From NCBI RefSeq assembly GCF_000372725.1, contig NW_005198391.1, positions 364,944 through 428,943 on the forward strand: a stretch of DNA of 64,000 bases. Reading direction: 5' to 3'. Source of the DNA: Emiliania huxleyi CCMP1516. Lineage: Eukaryota > Haptophyta > Isochrysidales > Noelaerhabdaceae. This document shows positions 42,301-54,300 of this stretch, piece by piece. The notes below the pieces were generated by a model. That model worked only from the letters and a program-made list of their open reading frames with translations. It was not told where the DNA came from and ran no database searches. The translations under genes and the position numbers were made by a program. Each line of letters starts with the position of its first letter. The first letter of the stretch is position 1.

Positions 42301-43788
42301 AGCGTCGCCCCCTCGGCACCAAGGGAGGGGTCGCAGCCGTACTGCTTGAGCCACGGCGCCGCCATGAGGGAGTGGAAGATTGGCGCGGCGGTGAGCTTTG
42401 ACTTTTGCGCGCCCCACAGCTCGGGCAGCGCGCACAGGTCGCGGGAGCAGCGGGTGGAGTTCGTCCACGCGAGCTCCGAGCCGCGCCTGTGGAAGAGGTA
42501 GCCTGGCGGGGGGCGGGGGCGCGAGGCACGGGCGCTGCGGGCGAGCCGCCCGCACAAAGGAGAGAGGGCGGGAGGGAGGGTGTGGCGTGGGAGGCGGGTT
42601 GCGGTGTAGGAGGGCGGGAGCGCGCGTCCGAGAGGCGACCAGCTGCGGATCGGCTGCACCTCGGCCGCATCTCGCCTGCCCTCTGTGCCGCTCGGCTGTC
42701 TCTCGGCTGTCTCTCGGCTGTCTCTCGGCAGTCTCTCGGCAGTCTCTCGGCTACGCCTCGCCCGAGGCGACCATCTGGATCGGGTCGCGCACAAAGTGGA
42801 CGAGCCGGTGGCGCGGCGACGCCTCGAGGAGGGAGAGCCAGCGGTAGAGGTCCTCGTGGTACACCTTGACGAGGAAGTGGCAGGCGCCCCCCTCGCCCGG
42901 CCGCCGCTCCTCCGCGAGGGGAAGCTCGCGGTACGTGTACTTGTACACCTGCGGGGGGGAGACCGTCCAGACGGGTGAGAGGCTGTGGGGTGAGGCGGCA
43001 GACGCGGAGAGCAGTCGCGCTCACAGCGGGGCTCTACAACTTGGGGGACAGGTGAGCGAGGGGGGCGTGGCTCGCTGTGTCGGCGGAGGGACGGGGGGGC
43101 GGGACGACGGCGGGAGCAGTCGGGCGCGGACCGGCCGGTTGGTGGCGCTGCAGAGCACATCGACGAGCACCTTCCCGACGGTGGTGCCGCTCTTGTGGTG
43201 CGCGATGAAGACCCAGTCGCCAGCGGGGCGAGGAGCGTGGGGGTGCATCGCCATGAGCGTGGGCAGTGGGCGAGACGCCCGCTCCATGTCCTCCGCCGAC
43301 GCGCCCACCGTCTGGAAGCCCCTCCGCTTGGACCACTTCGCTCGCGGGTCCCGGCTGCTGAGCTTGGAGACGACAAACTTCTGCACGTTCTCCAGCGTGA
43401 TCTGCCCCTGGTACATCTCAAACGTCGTGTGCACCCGGATCTTGAGGAGCGGCGCCGTGGACCGTGATTCACCGCGCCCGCGCCGCTCTCGCATCATCAG
43501 CAGGCCGGTGTTTGGCGCGGCGGCACCGCTGGAGTTGTGCGCCGACGCCACCGAGCAGGCGCCCTCGCCAAGGATGCCCGTCGCCGCCACACACGAGACC
43601 CGGCCAAACAGCAGCTCCGGAAACTCGGGCGCCAGCTGCGCCCACAGGCCCTGGACGCCGTGGCAGAGCTCCCTGCACTGCCGCGGCTCAAAGGCGAGGA
43701 ACGCGGGCCGCTGGAAGCGCAGAAGCGCGCTGAAGGCGCGCGGTGACAGCTCGAGCGGGCGGTTGTTGGCGAGGATGCGGTTGGGCAT
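39357..43788 (-). CDS. Sulfotransferase fused to MNN1-type mannosyltransferase (11 exons)
   Basis: Exons 43788-43132, 42948-42762, 42502-42163, 42082-41857 or 41851, 41788-41418, 41350-41149, 41070-40871, 40530-40360, 40312-40279, 40198-40172 and 40046-39357 join in phase to about 1036 residues. The N-terminal part is thioredoxin-like without CxxC. The sulfotransferase has its PAPS loop (VFIAHHKSGTTVGK) and 3'-phosphate site (FVRDPIQMVASGYLFH). The exon ERVLSRAY...LPLELWRV spans from the end of this domain into the start of the mannosyltransferase (GIISCTAPPILASTLAMVKR), so this is one polypeptide. The second enzyme shows LDDVLLVDHDAHFYSDP (D-x-D), SSVLLLSKSRSPRLLSTLYA and HGDKETYWLACEL. Family knowledge puts both in Golgi glycan synthesis. 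The junction of exons 1 and 2 is the least certain, and a short exon there is possible. Confidence 0.75.
40172..40312 (-). repeat. 33-bp exon duplication around an 80-bp intron
   Basis: The plus-strand 33 bases at 40171-40203 and 40251-40283 are identical (AAGGAGACGTACTGGCTGGC on the gene strand and onward). Removing one period as a GA-AG intron restores a single HGDKETYWLACEL motif. A second duplication of about 24 bp (40021-40044 and 40145-40169) flanks the next intron. Confidence 0.7.
40313..40359 (-). mobile_element. Short intron with a degenerate introner core (47 bp)
   Basis: On the gene strand the intron starts CCCT^GTGAGCGC, contains CCTCTTCACGCC and ends GCGAGCAG. It resembles the CTGTGAACAG / CTCTTCACACC core seen elsewhere and is in the same orientation as the gene. 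Confidence 0.55.
40531..40870 (-). mobile_element. Introner amplified as five 68-bp units
   Basis: Five identical 68-bp units, each made of 26 bp of exon sequence (GCGGCCGAGCGAGGACCTCA onward on the gene strand) and 42 bp with CTCTTCACACC and CTGTGAACAG. The exon continues with the same 26 bases after the last unit. GC at the start and AG at the end restore the frame W-P-W-R-P-S-E-D-L-I-R-S-P. Confidence 0.85.
41789..41856 (-). mobile_element. Probable older introner (68 bp, GA-AG)
   Basis: Intron start GAGAGGGTC and next exon start GAGCGGGTC continue with near-identical CTCTCGCGCGC. A GA donor gives exactly 68 bp and R-F-D-T-E-R-V-L. A GT donor six bases later is also in phase and would duplicate E-R. 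Confidence 0.55.
42680..42755. repeat. TCTCTCGGCTG tandem repeat in an intron
   Basis: Six or so 11-bp units (TCTCTCGGCTG or TCTCTCGGCAG) fill the start of the second intron of the fusion gene. Confidence 0.75.
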
Positions 43789-43897
43789 GTTAGGCTGAGC
43801 TCAAGCGCTGGGACAGGCTCGGCTGGGACTGCATCTCTCCGGCTTTAGGGCGGGCAAGATCGGGGGGGCTGCAAGGCGCCGTTGCGCACACTCCTCG

Positions 43898-43955
43898 CTC
43901 CTTAAAATCCCTGTGTGGTGGCGGCGTGCCGTCCTCCCATCCCTCCCATGGGCTG
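43898..43955 (+). repeat. Dispersed repeat B, copy 2
   Basis: Same core as at 37037, from CTCCTTAAAATCCCTG to the CCATCCCTCCC end, then diverges. Confidence 0.75.
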
Positions 43956-44093
43956 CCTTGTCGCCTATGTGAGAGAGGACCCCCTGTCGCATAATCAGTC
44001 CCTCTCCGCGTGCGATCCGACCTTTCCCCACCCCTCACCCTTGCAAAATCCTGCAAAGAGGTGGGGGGCGACGTCTGAGAGAGAGATTTTTAT

Positions 44094-44152
44094 CGTTCAA
44101 CGTAGAAACTTGTTTCTTTAGTGTAACCCACTCCTAACATTAATTCTTCGCG
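44094..44152 (+). repeat. 59-bp direct repeat, left of the Cys-rich gene
   Basis: Starts CGTTCAACGTAGAAACTTG and ends TTAATTCTTCGCG. Its twin is at 45626-45684 with one mismatch. The two enclose one intronless gene. Confidence 0.85.
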
Positions 44153-44253
44153 CATACAGACAGGCCCAGCTGGAGGTGGCAGGGCATCCCACTCACGAAT
44201 GTCCCTAATTGTAATCCAGAGCTTGCAAATCAGTGGTCAGTCCACGACTTTCG

Positions 44254-45582
44254 ATGTCCTCCTCCTCGGCCGTCGCGCTGATCCCCAAGCCGAGGGGCGG
44301 CGTCCCAAGGGGCCACGAGTGGGACGGTGTGCGCGGCGCGTACGTCCACAAAGAGACGGGAGCTGTGCACGTCAAAGGCACGCGCTCTGCTGCTTCGGCA
44401 GCGCAGCAAAAGGAGCGCAAGGATGAACGCGACCGCAGCGACAGGCCGCAGGCGAGCGGCTCGCAGAAGCGCAACCAGGCTCAGGCCGAGGCCAGGAAAG
44501 CGGATGCCAACCGCCGCCGCCAGGTGGTCAGCCAGCACCGCAAGGCAGTACGCGAGAAGGCGCGCCCGCGGCTTGGCGAGAGCTTCGCCTCGATCCGCCA
44601 GCGTGAGGAGCAGCGGCTGCTCGGCAAGCGCTTTCTCTTCGAGCCCCAGCGCGTGCGCGTGTGCGAGGGAGCGCTCGCTGGGCAGTGCGGCACCGTGCTG
44701 GATCGCGCCCAGCTGTGCTTCCAGGAGACTGCGCGCCGCGTCACGAGCCTGGAGCTCGACGCCTCGGGCCGTGTCGCGATCACCGAGCCGCGGCACCACC
44801 ACCAGATATTGCTCGACGGGAGCGAGGATGAGGAGCCGGTGCTGCTCTCGCCGTACGCCGTAGAGCCGTGGCCAGGCGTCGGGCAGCTCGTGGACATGCA
44901 CCACGGCTCAAACTTGGAGAACGAGCCGGATCGAGCCATGAACCACTTGGGCACCGTCGTCGCCTTTCATCCGTGGCAGCATTGGGGCCTCGAGGGCGAG
45001 AGCTTCTACCTCGTCAAGCGGCAGACCTTCGCGCTGCCGGAGCATGTCGAGGCGATGGCGGGCGGCGACGTGTGCATCGGCTCGTGGGTGCGGCTGCTGC
45101 CCCCGCATCCAGATGCGCATCACACGCTGCAAGATCGCCCCCCGGGTTCCTCCATGGTGCGGGGCAAGCACGAGCCCGGGGAGTTTGCAGCGCGGCGCAT
45201 GCTGGATCGCCTTCAGCTGCAGGAGCCTGCAGAGCTGACGACGACGCACGCGCACAAGCTTCTGGAGGTCTTGCCCAATACGCTGGCCGAGGAGGCCTAC
45301 TTACCGCTGCTCGACGTGCACGTGGTGCGGGACCGATGCGCGGCGTGCAGGGACTGCTTGGTGCTCGAGACCACGTTCTTGCTTGCCTACGACACCGACT
45401 TTGAGCCGCTCGATAGCAACGACATGCAAAATCCATGCCGCTCCCACTGCCCGTCAGACCATGCTTTCATGTGCGAGTGCGCGCGCCAGTGCTGCTCACA
45501 TTGGGAGTGCAAGTACAGATGCCGCGACTGTATGGGTAGTGACAGCGACTGTGACAGCGAGTCGGGCGAGGAGAGTGCGTAG
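44254..45582 (+). CDS. Unrecognised basic protein with Cys-rich C-terminus
   Basis: One exon, 442 residues from the first ATG at 44254. The N-terminal quarter is very basic and coiled (KRNQAQAEARKADANRRRQ), like nucleolar proteins. The middle contains KRFLFEPQRVRVCEGAL and an HHH stretch. The last 75 residues hold many Cys (RDRCAACRDC, CECARQCCSHWECKYRCRDC), possibly a zinc site, then an acidic tail. No family recognised. It is flanked by 59-bp direct repeats and has no intron, which raises retroposition as a possible origin. Confidence 0.7.
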   Translation: MSSSSAVALIPKPRGGVPRGHEWDGVRGAYVHKETGAVHVKGTRSAASAAQQKERKDERDRSDRPQASGSQKRNQAQAEARKADANRRRQVVSQHRKAVREKARPRLGESFASIRQREEQRLLGKRFLFEPQRVRVCEGALAGQCGTVLDRAQLCFQETARRVTSLELDASGRVAITEPRHHHQILLDGSEDEEPVLLSPYAVEPWPGVGQLVDMHHGSNLENEPDRAMNHLGTVVAFHPWQHWGLEGESFYLVKRQTFALPEHVEAMAGGDVCIGSWVRLLPPHPDAHHTLQDRPPGSSMVRGKHEPGEFAARRMLDRLQLQEPAELTTTHAHKLLEVLPNTLAEEAYLPLLDVHVVRDRCAACRDCLVLETTFLLAYDTDFEPLDSNDMQNPCRSHCPSDHAFMCECARQCCSHWECKYRCRDCMGSDSDCDSESGEESA

Positions 45583-45625
45583 GAGAGAACTACTGCTCTG
45601 TGTGTGTCTTTACAAATTACTACGT

Positions 45626-45684
45626 CGTTCAACGTAGAAACTTGTTTCTGTAGTGTAACCCACTCCTAACATTAATTCTTCGCG
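45626..45684 (+). repeat. 59-bp direct repeat, right of the Cys-rich gene
   Basis: Same sequence and orientation as 44094-44152, with one difference, starting 44 bp after the stop codon. Confidence 0.85.
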
Positions 45685-46174
45685 TGTACAGGCTGACCCA
45701 GGCTGCTCTGCCCACCCACCCACCCACCCACCATTACGTTGAACCCATGCAGAGCTTTTATTAACCAACGAGAAATCACGACTCTCATTCTTGACGTCTG
45801 TCCTCGTCCTCCCACGGAGTCGGAAGACGGCCAGAGGCAGACACGAGTGACGAGAGTCGAGAGACACACACACAGGTCACAGCACACACATAGACCCAGT
45901 CCCAGAGAGGCAGAGAGCCTCGCAGGGCCTCTCTTTCGGTCACACTTGGCGCATGGCGGGGGGGTCGGGGTGTTGAGTCATGAGTGGTTTTTTCTTTCGT
46001 TTCGCTTTCGGATTCTTTCGTCGAAGCGCGAAACCCACAGCCACATCCCGCGCGTGGTGAAAATGGTGACAAAAAAGCGCGCTCCGGCACGCTCCACGGC
46101 CAGAGGCCCCTAGGACCAGTGGACCGCCACGCAGCGCCGATGTACACTCCCCGACGCTGTGCGTAGGCTCCGGC
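45685..46174. other. Gap, no gene
   Basis: Contains CCCA repeats (45713-45732) and CA-rich words, but no supported gene. Confidence 0.4.
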
Positions 46175-49294
<3,120 letters not shown>

Positions 49295-50076
49295 ATGGCT
49301 CTCTCGTTCGCTTCCTCCACGCTCGCCTTCAACATCGCGCCATCGGCCGTCTTCGCGCCCTCGCGCCTGGCCGCCGTCCGGATGCAGGTCCGCCGCCCAA
49401 TCCCTGCTAAGCCCCACCCCGCGCATCCTCGCGCCTGCGGCGCTCGCCCTAGACGCCATCACCGCAGTCACCCTCGCCGCATGACGCCATCACCGCCATC
49501 ACCTTCCCCCCCTTTGGATCGCAGGAGGCCGCCCCCGTGGACGCTCCGCCCGCGCCGCCGCCCCTGCCGAAGATCAAGACCATGATGGTCGGCGACGGCA
49601 CCCTCGCCGGCGACATGGGCTTTGACCCGTTGCAGCTCGCCGACTCGCCCGACAAGCTTGCCTTCTACCGCGAGGCAGAGGTCAAGCACGCGCGCCTCGC
49701 CATGCTCGCCGCCTTCGGCTGGCCCGTCTCCGAGATCACCAACTTTGGCGGCCTCCTGAACGGCGACGGCCGCGCGCCCTCACTGCTCAACGGCGGCCTC
49801 GGCAACGTGAACGGCGTCTACTGGGGCGCTGTCGTCGCGCTCGCGGTGTACTGGGAGAAGTTCGGGCTCGACCAGCAGTTTGGCTCCAAGGACGTGAGCA
49901 AGAGCCCCGACTACCTCCCCGGCATGCTCGGCTTCGACCCGCTCGGCGCCGACTCGCAGGGCATGCGCGCCGCCGAGATCACCAACGGGCGCGTGGCGAT
50001 GGTGGCGATCACCGTGTTTGCGCTCGAGGAGGCGCTCACGAGGGCCCCCATCTTCCCAATCAACCTGCTTCACTAG
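49295..50076 (+). CDS. Light-harvesting chlorophyll a/c-binding protein (2 exons)
   Basis: Exons 49295-49387 and 49525-50076 join in phase (donor CAG^GTCCGC) to 214 residues. The targeting region is MALSFASSTLAFNIAPSAVF. Helix 1 carries EVKHARLAMLAAFGW and helix 3 carries AAEITNGRVAMVAI, the paired E-x-x-N/H-x-R chlorophyll sites; helix 2 (VYWGAVVALAVYWEKF) lies between. Also GDMGFDPL before helix 1 and LGFDPLG before helix 3, the usual entry loops. This is the fucoxanthin-type LHC superfamily of secondary red plastids; the subfamily is not settled. The exon split just after the targeting sequence is common in nuclear plastid genes. Confidence 0.92.
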
Positions 50077-50764
50077 AGCAGCGGCCGCTGCTCTCGTGAG
50101 GAACCTTATGTGTGTGTCGGCGGCGTGTGTGGCTGGAGAGGATGTGTCCTCGCAGCCCGTCGCCCCCCCCGCGCTGCGTGTGGCTGCCGGCCTCTTGGCG
50201 GCAGAGTGGAAAGTCGCGCCCGTCTCTGTGTGATGGAGCGGCCTCTTCGTTTTATTGTGTTGCAGTACGAAACCCCATGTAGGCCATGACCCCAACCGAC
50301 GCTGCGCGAATGGGGATTGAAAGCCGGAACAGAGAGCAAGCGCCCGTGGCCAGTTCAGGGCCGTCTCGCCTCTCACTCGAGGAGTCGAGCTCACTCTCCG
50401 CTCTGTCACCTCTCGGTGGAGTGTTCGGTCTCTCACACACCAACCCGATCATCGTACAGTACCCTGCACTCATGCCTCACTTTCAGCCCTCACGGCAGCA
50501 CAGCTCTGTCACATTCAGCCGCGCGTTCCGCCTCGGGCAGGCCGGCGACCTCTCGCTCCAGCTGACCACCCGAGGCCCGCGGCACTGCAATGCACATCCA
50601 CATGCCCACCTCGCACTTCTCGGTGCGCCCGCGGCCCGGACCTGCCGAGCGCTGTGCGTCGGTGGGCCCCTCAATCTCTCGCGATCCGCGGACACGTGAG
50701 CCGACGGAAGGGTCTCCAGTCCCGTCCGATCACGCACCGGAGACCGCGCTTGCGCTCTCTTGCG
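50077..50764. other. Gap between convergent genes
   Basis: No supported gene. 3' sides of the LHC and CHFR-like genes. Confidence 0.4.
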
Positions 50765-52877
50765 CTAGTCGAGCACGACAGGCGCGTCGTCGGTGCCAGC
50801 AGCAAGCCCTGCAGCCGGCGCTGCTGCCAGCGGCGGTGGCGGTGGCTGTGGCTGCTGCGGTGGCGGTTGTGGCTGCGGCGGCGGCGGCTGCAGCGGCTGC
50901 GGTGGCTGCGGCCGCGGCGGTCTCTGGCGGCCCGGGGCTGGCTCGCAGATGTGGTTGAGGCGAGCGGCGTGCTCGAGCTTGTGCCTGCAGGAGCAAGGCG
51001 AGTGCTCGAGGGGCGGAAGGGGCAGAGGTGGCTCACGGCTCGGCGCGCCTCTGCGTGCGGCACTCGTGGCCGTACCAGCAGCTGGGGCGGCTCGTCACGC
51101 TCTGCGGCAGCTCGGACCGAGGCAGGCTCGCGCGGTACTGGTAGGCGAGCGAGAAGAGCGCGTCGCTGTAGCAGCGCTCGCACAGCTGCGCCGCCGGGTC
51201 GGCGGGCGGTGCGCCCGGCGGGGCGCCGCGAGGGGCAGGGAGGCGGAAGCGCGGGTCGGCCGGGTCGGCGGCGGCGGAAAGCGCTTCGCGCACCATCGCG
51301 CCGAGGCTCGAGCCGCGCTGCGCCAGCTGCGTCGTGAGGATGGCCGTCTCGAAGCCGTTCCCGAGGGCGCGGTCCGGGAGGGAGGCGGGCAGGTGGCGCT
51401 CCTCGGTGAGGCGGCGGAGCTGGTCGGCGGCGCGCAAGCTGCCGCAGCCGGAGCACGGCGTCAGGCTGGCCACCGCCGCCGCCATCTGCGCCTGCAGCCG
51501 CGCGAGCATCAGCTGCGCAAGCATGGGGTCGCCACCGCCGCCGTCCGAGTCGTCGTCGCCGTCGCCGTCCGAGTCCGAGCCGGACGCGTCGCTGTGCGCC
51601 CGGCCCCGCTTCCTCAGCTGCAGCGTCGAGGAACCGATGGTGTCGTCTGCCGCAGGACGCAGGGTGAGCACGGAGCGAGGCGAGGCGCTACAGGGCGAGG
51701 CGGCGCGGGGGGGGCAGCGAGAGCCGGCGGAGGGCGGGAGAGAGTGGGAAGGGCCGTCTGTTCCCCCAAGAACGAATCAGCCGCCCAGAGAGCAGGGTGC
51801 CAACCAGAGAAAGGGGGCGTCATTCCCGTCGTTCTGCGCCGCGCCCCAGGGCCGCGAGCGCCGGTCCAGCGAGCGCGCGCCCGAGGGCTGCGCCGCCGGT
51901 CCGCGCGCTCTGCCCTCCACGGGGGAAGGAGGGGCGGCCCCCGAGGGCCGAGAGGGCGGGAGAGGGGTGTGCGAGAGGGCGGGAGAGGTGTGTGCGAGAG
52001 GGCGGGAGAGGTGTGCGAGAGGGCGGGAGAGGAAGGGCGGGAGCCGAGGCGAGGCGCGCCCGCGTCCAGCCGAGCGATCTCCTGCGGGCTGCGGCGGCGG
52101 TGCGGGTTCCGCTGCAAAAAGTCGTCGACGATGCCGATGATGGTGTGGTTGCGCGACGCGGCGACGATGGGCGCGCGGCACTGCGGGCACTCCTGTTCAC
52201 AGATGGAGGTGTGAAGAGACGCTGCTCACAGCGGGGCAGCAGCGGCACTGCGGGCACTCCTTCTTCTGCTTGAGCCAGCCGCAGACGCAGCCGGCGCAGA
52301 ACGAGTGCAGGCAGGGCTGGAGCGAGACGGCGTTGTGGAGGATGTCCTGGCAGACGCTGCACGAGATGTGGTCCTCGCTGGCGAGGCTGCTGCTGCCCGC
52401 TGCCGCGCCGCCAGCGCCCAGAGCCGATGCGCCGGCGGCAAAGGTGAAGGCTGCGCCGCCGCCTCCCGGCGCGCACCCAAACGCGAGCGTGTCCTTGTCG
52501 TGGAGGCCGACGAGGTTGCCCTTGCCGATGCGAGCGCCATTGTGCCACACGCCGTTTGTCGAGCAGTCCTCCACGGTGGGTGGCGTGCCGCGGCGCAGGC
52601 GAGCGTGCAGGGCGCTCACTCGCTGGGAGGCGAGGACGAGGCTGCAGGTCGGCGCGCGGCCCACGCTGTGCTCTGCCTCCTCGCAATCGAGCGAGACGGA
52701 GCCGTCCGCAGAGAGGAGCTTGCCCCAGCTCGCACTCTCGTCGTCGGTCTCGCCGCCGCCCTCCTCCTGCGTGGCCGCCAGGCCGCCGGCATCCTCCTGC
52801 GTGGCCGCCAGGGCGTCGTCCTCCTCCTGCGTGGCCGCCAGGGCGTCGTCGTCCTCCGGAGCGGCCGCGCTGTCCAT
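50765..52877 (-). CDS. CHFR-like E3 ligase: FHA, RING and PBZ-like finger (4 exons)
   Basis: Exons 52877-52260, 52192-52060, 51646-51049 and 50984-50765 join in phase to 522 residues; donors GA, GC, GC. The start has three diverged L-A-A-T-Q-E repeats (S/T-Q like). FHA: VGRAPTCSLVLASQRVSALH, then EDCSTNGVWHNG. RING: CSVCQDILHNAVSLQPCLHS, then F-C-A-G-C and CPQCRAPIV. A Ser/Asp-rich linker with NLS (RKRGRAH), a C-x2-C pair and CERCYSDALF follow. Near the C-terminus CWYGHECRTQRHKLEHAARL ends in N-H-I-C, close to the PBZ finger C-x5-C-x6-H that binds poly(ADP-ribose) in CHFR and APLF. Then a Pro/Gln tail. CHFR is an antephase checkpoint ligase; this order of domains matches. Confidence 0.8.
52193..52259 (-). 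mobile_element. Introner-like intron in the CHFR-like gene (67 bp, GA-AG)
   Basis: About 18-20 bp (GAGTGCCCGCAGTGCCGC on the gene strand) is repeated at the start of the intron and start of the next exon. The remainder has CTGTGAGCAG, CTCTTCACACC and CTGTGAACAG. Splicing with a GA donor restores K-K-E-C-P-Q-C-R-A-P; the internal GTGAGC donor would duplicate four RING residues. Confidence 0.8.
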
Positions 52878-53536
52878 CTGACCTATTTTTGTCAGCCGCA
52901 CCTCAGTCGCTTTGAGCGGCCGCCTGGGGGTGGTCAGCTGTGGCTGAAAAAATATGCCAAACTACAAGTGGAAGACCCGCCCGCCCGCGCTCCCCCCGCC
53001 CGCCCGCCCGCCCGCCCGCCCCCGCAATAAGCGCAGATGTCCTCTTCAGCCTGCCGAGAGCCACACTGTCGCTTACGCCTACCATAAAGCATAAACCCAC
53101 GATAAGACTGCGCGACGCTGCGGATCAGCCCCAGTGCCCCTCCCAACCGTACAAAGCTCAAAGGCTGCGGTGATTGATAGTATACACAAGCAACCCAAAT
53201 TCCAACACGTCGAAAGAAGTACACAGGTCGACGCTCGACACCCACCATGGCTCCGGATGTTGCTGGTGACGAGCAGTGTCGTGACGGGGTGGTCACGGCA
53301 GGGCCACCGCTCGCGCACACGTCGACGGCGCGACCTGAGAGGAAGGGGAACATTAAGTTCTTATGCCGTACCATCTGCCCTGGGTCGCTCGGCCACTCTC
53401 GTTGAAGCTTGGGCTCGACCCTTCCGCCGCTGCCGAGCCTACTCACACAGCGCGAGAACGACGCTGTTAGGTGGCTCAAGCGGGAGGGAGCGGTGACAGT
53501 GGGCAGCGAGCGTTGGGGGACAGTGGGCAGCGACTG
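52878..53536. other. No gene seen; (CCCG)n block
   Basis: A CCCGCCCG run at 52980-53025 and otherwise unique sequence. The promoter of the CHFR-like gene should be at the left. Confidence 0.4.
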
Positions 53537-53959
53537 ATGATGCTCCTTCGCCTTAGGGAGCGGTTCAGCGGCTGGGCGGGCTTCAGGGTGGTGCTCACGC
53601 GAAAAGGAATCGACGCGATGTACAAAGCATACAAGAAGAGGAGTAAGAAGAGGAGAAAGACCAGTGATGACGAAACAGAAGCTAGTGCAGACGAGGGCAG
53701 GGCAGACCCGGGGGCGGCGGAGGCGGACCAGACGGCATCGACCGCCGAGGGAACGTTGGGAAGAGGCACGAGGAGGGCGGCGACCTCAGCCGACTATGGA
53801 GGACCCGTCGCCAGACGACGCAGGGCAGACGATGTGGAGGCGGAGCAGACGCGCAGGGCGAGACGAGGGAGGGAGCAGGACTTTGCGGAGATCAGCAGGA
53901 GGATGTACGAAGAGATTAGGAGCAGCAGGGACCCGAGGGACCATGTGGAAGACGGCTAG
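53537..53959 (+). mobile_element. Transposable-element debris: second charged frame
   Basis: From MMLLRLRERFSGWAGFRVVL to an Arg/Glu-rich end (RRMYEEIRSSRDPRDH). Followed by repeat C then repeat B, as the 36.7-kb frame is followed by repeat B. No catalytic motif is visible; family undetermined. Confidence 0.4.
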
Positions 53960-53977
53960 TGCTAGTCCCCCATCGGG

Positions 53978-54102
53978 AGGACGACCCCGGCTAGTCGCCG
54001 ACCACACCCACAAAGAACCCTGCACAAAGATCGCAAGGGCGGGGACCTGTTCCTTTTTACCCATCTCACAGTAGAGGTGTCCGTTTTTATTTTATTTGGA
54101 GC
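53978..54102 (+). repeat. Dispersed repeat C, copy 1
   Basis: About 125 bp, from GGACGACCCCGGCTAGTCGC to the CCGTTTTTATTTTATT end. An inverted, nearly identical copy lies at 60836-60963. Confidence 0.85.
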
Positions 54103-54117
54103 TGGGAATAGGACCGT

Positions 54118-54300
54118 CTCCTTAAAATCCCTGTGTGGTGTGGCGGCGTGCCGTCCTCCCATCCGCATCCCTCCCTTGGGTCGCCTGTTTTCTTTCTTTC
54201 TTTTAGGACCGTTCCAAAATCCTACTCGTGCAGGTAGGGACCCTGTCCTCCCCCCATCCCTCGTCGGGGTTGTGTGTTTTCTTTCTTTTCTTTAATAGGA
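54118..54300 (+). repeat. Dispersed repeat B, copy 3, with a diverged second unit
   Basis: Core of repeat B at 54118-54205, then a related unit (CAAAATCCTACTCGTGCAGG, CCATCCCTCGTCGG, TTTTCTTTC) to about 54298. Confidence 0.7.

Noticed and set aside
41360-43472. Long Arg/Ser/Pro-rich minus-strand frames through the sulfotransferase region
   Set aside because: They read through introns and out of frame; only the conserved segments listed in the gene model match families.
44094-45684. LTR-type element around the Cys-rich gene
   Set aside because: The flanking repeats are only 59 bp, lack primer-binding and polypurine tracts, and the interior codes for one host-like protein.
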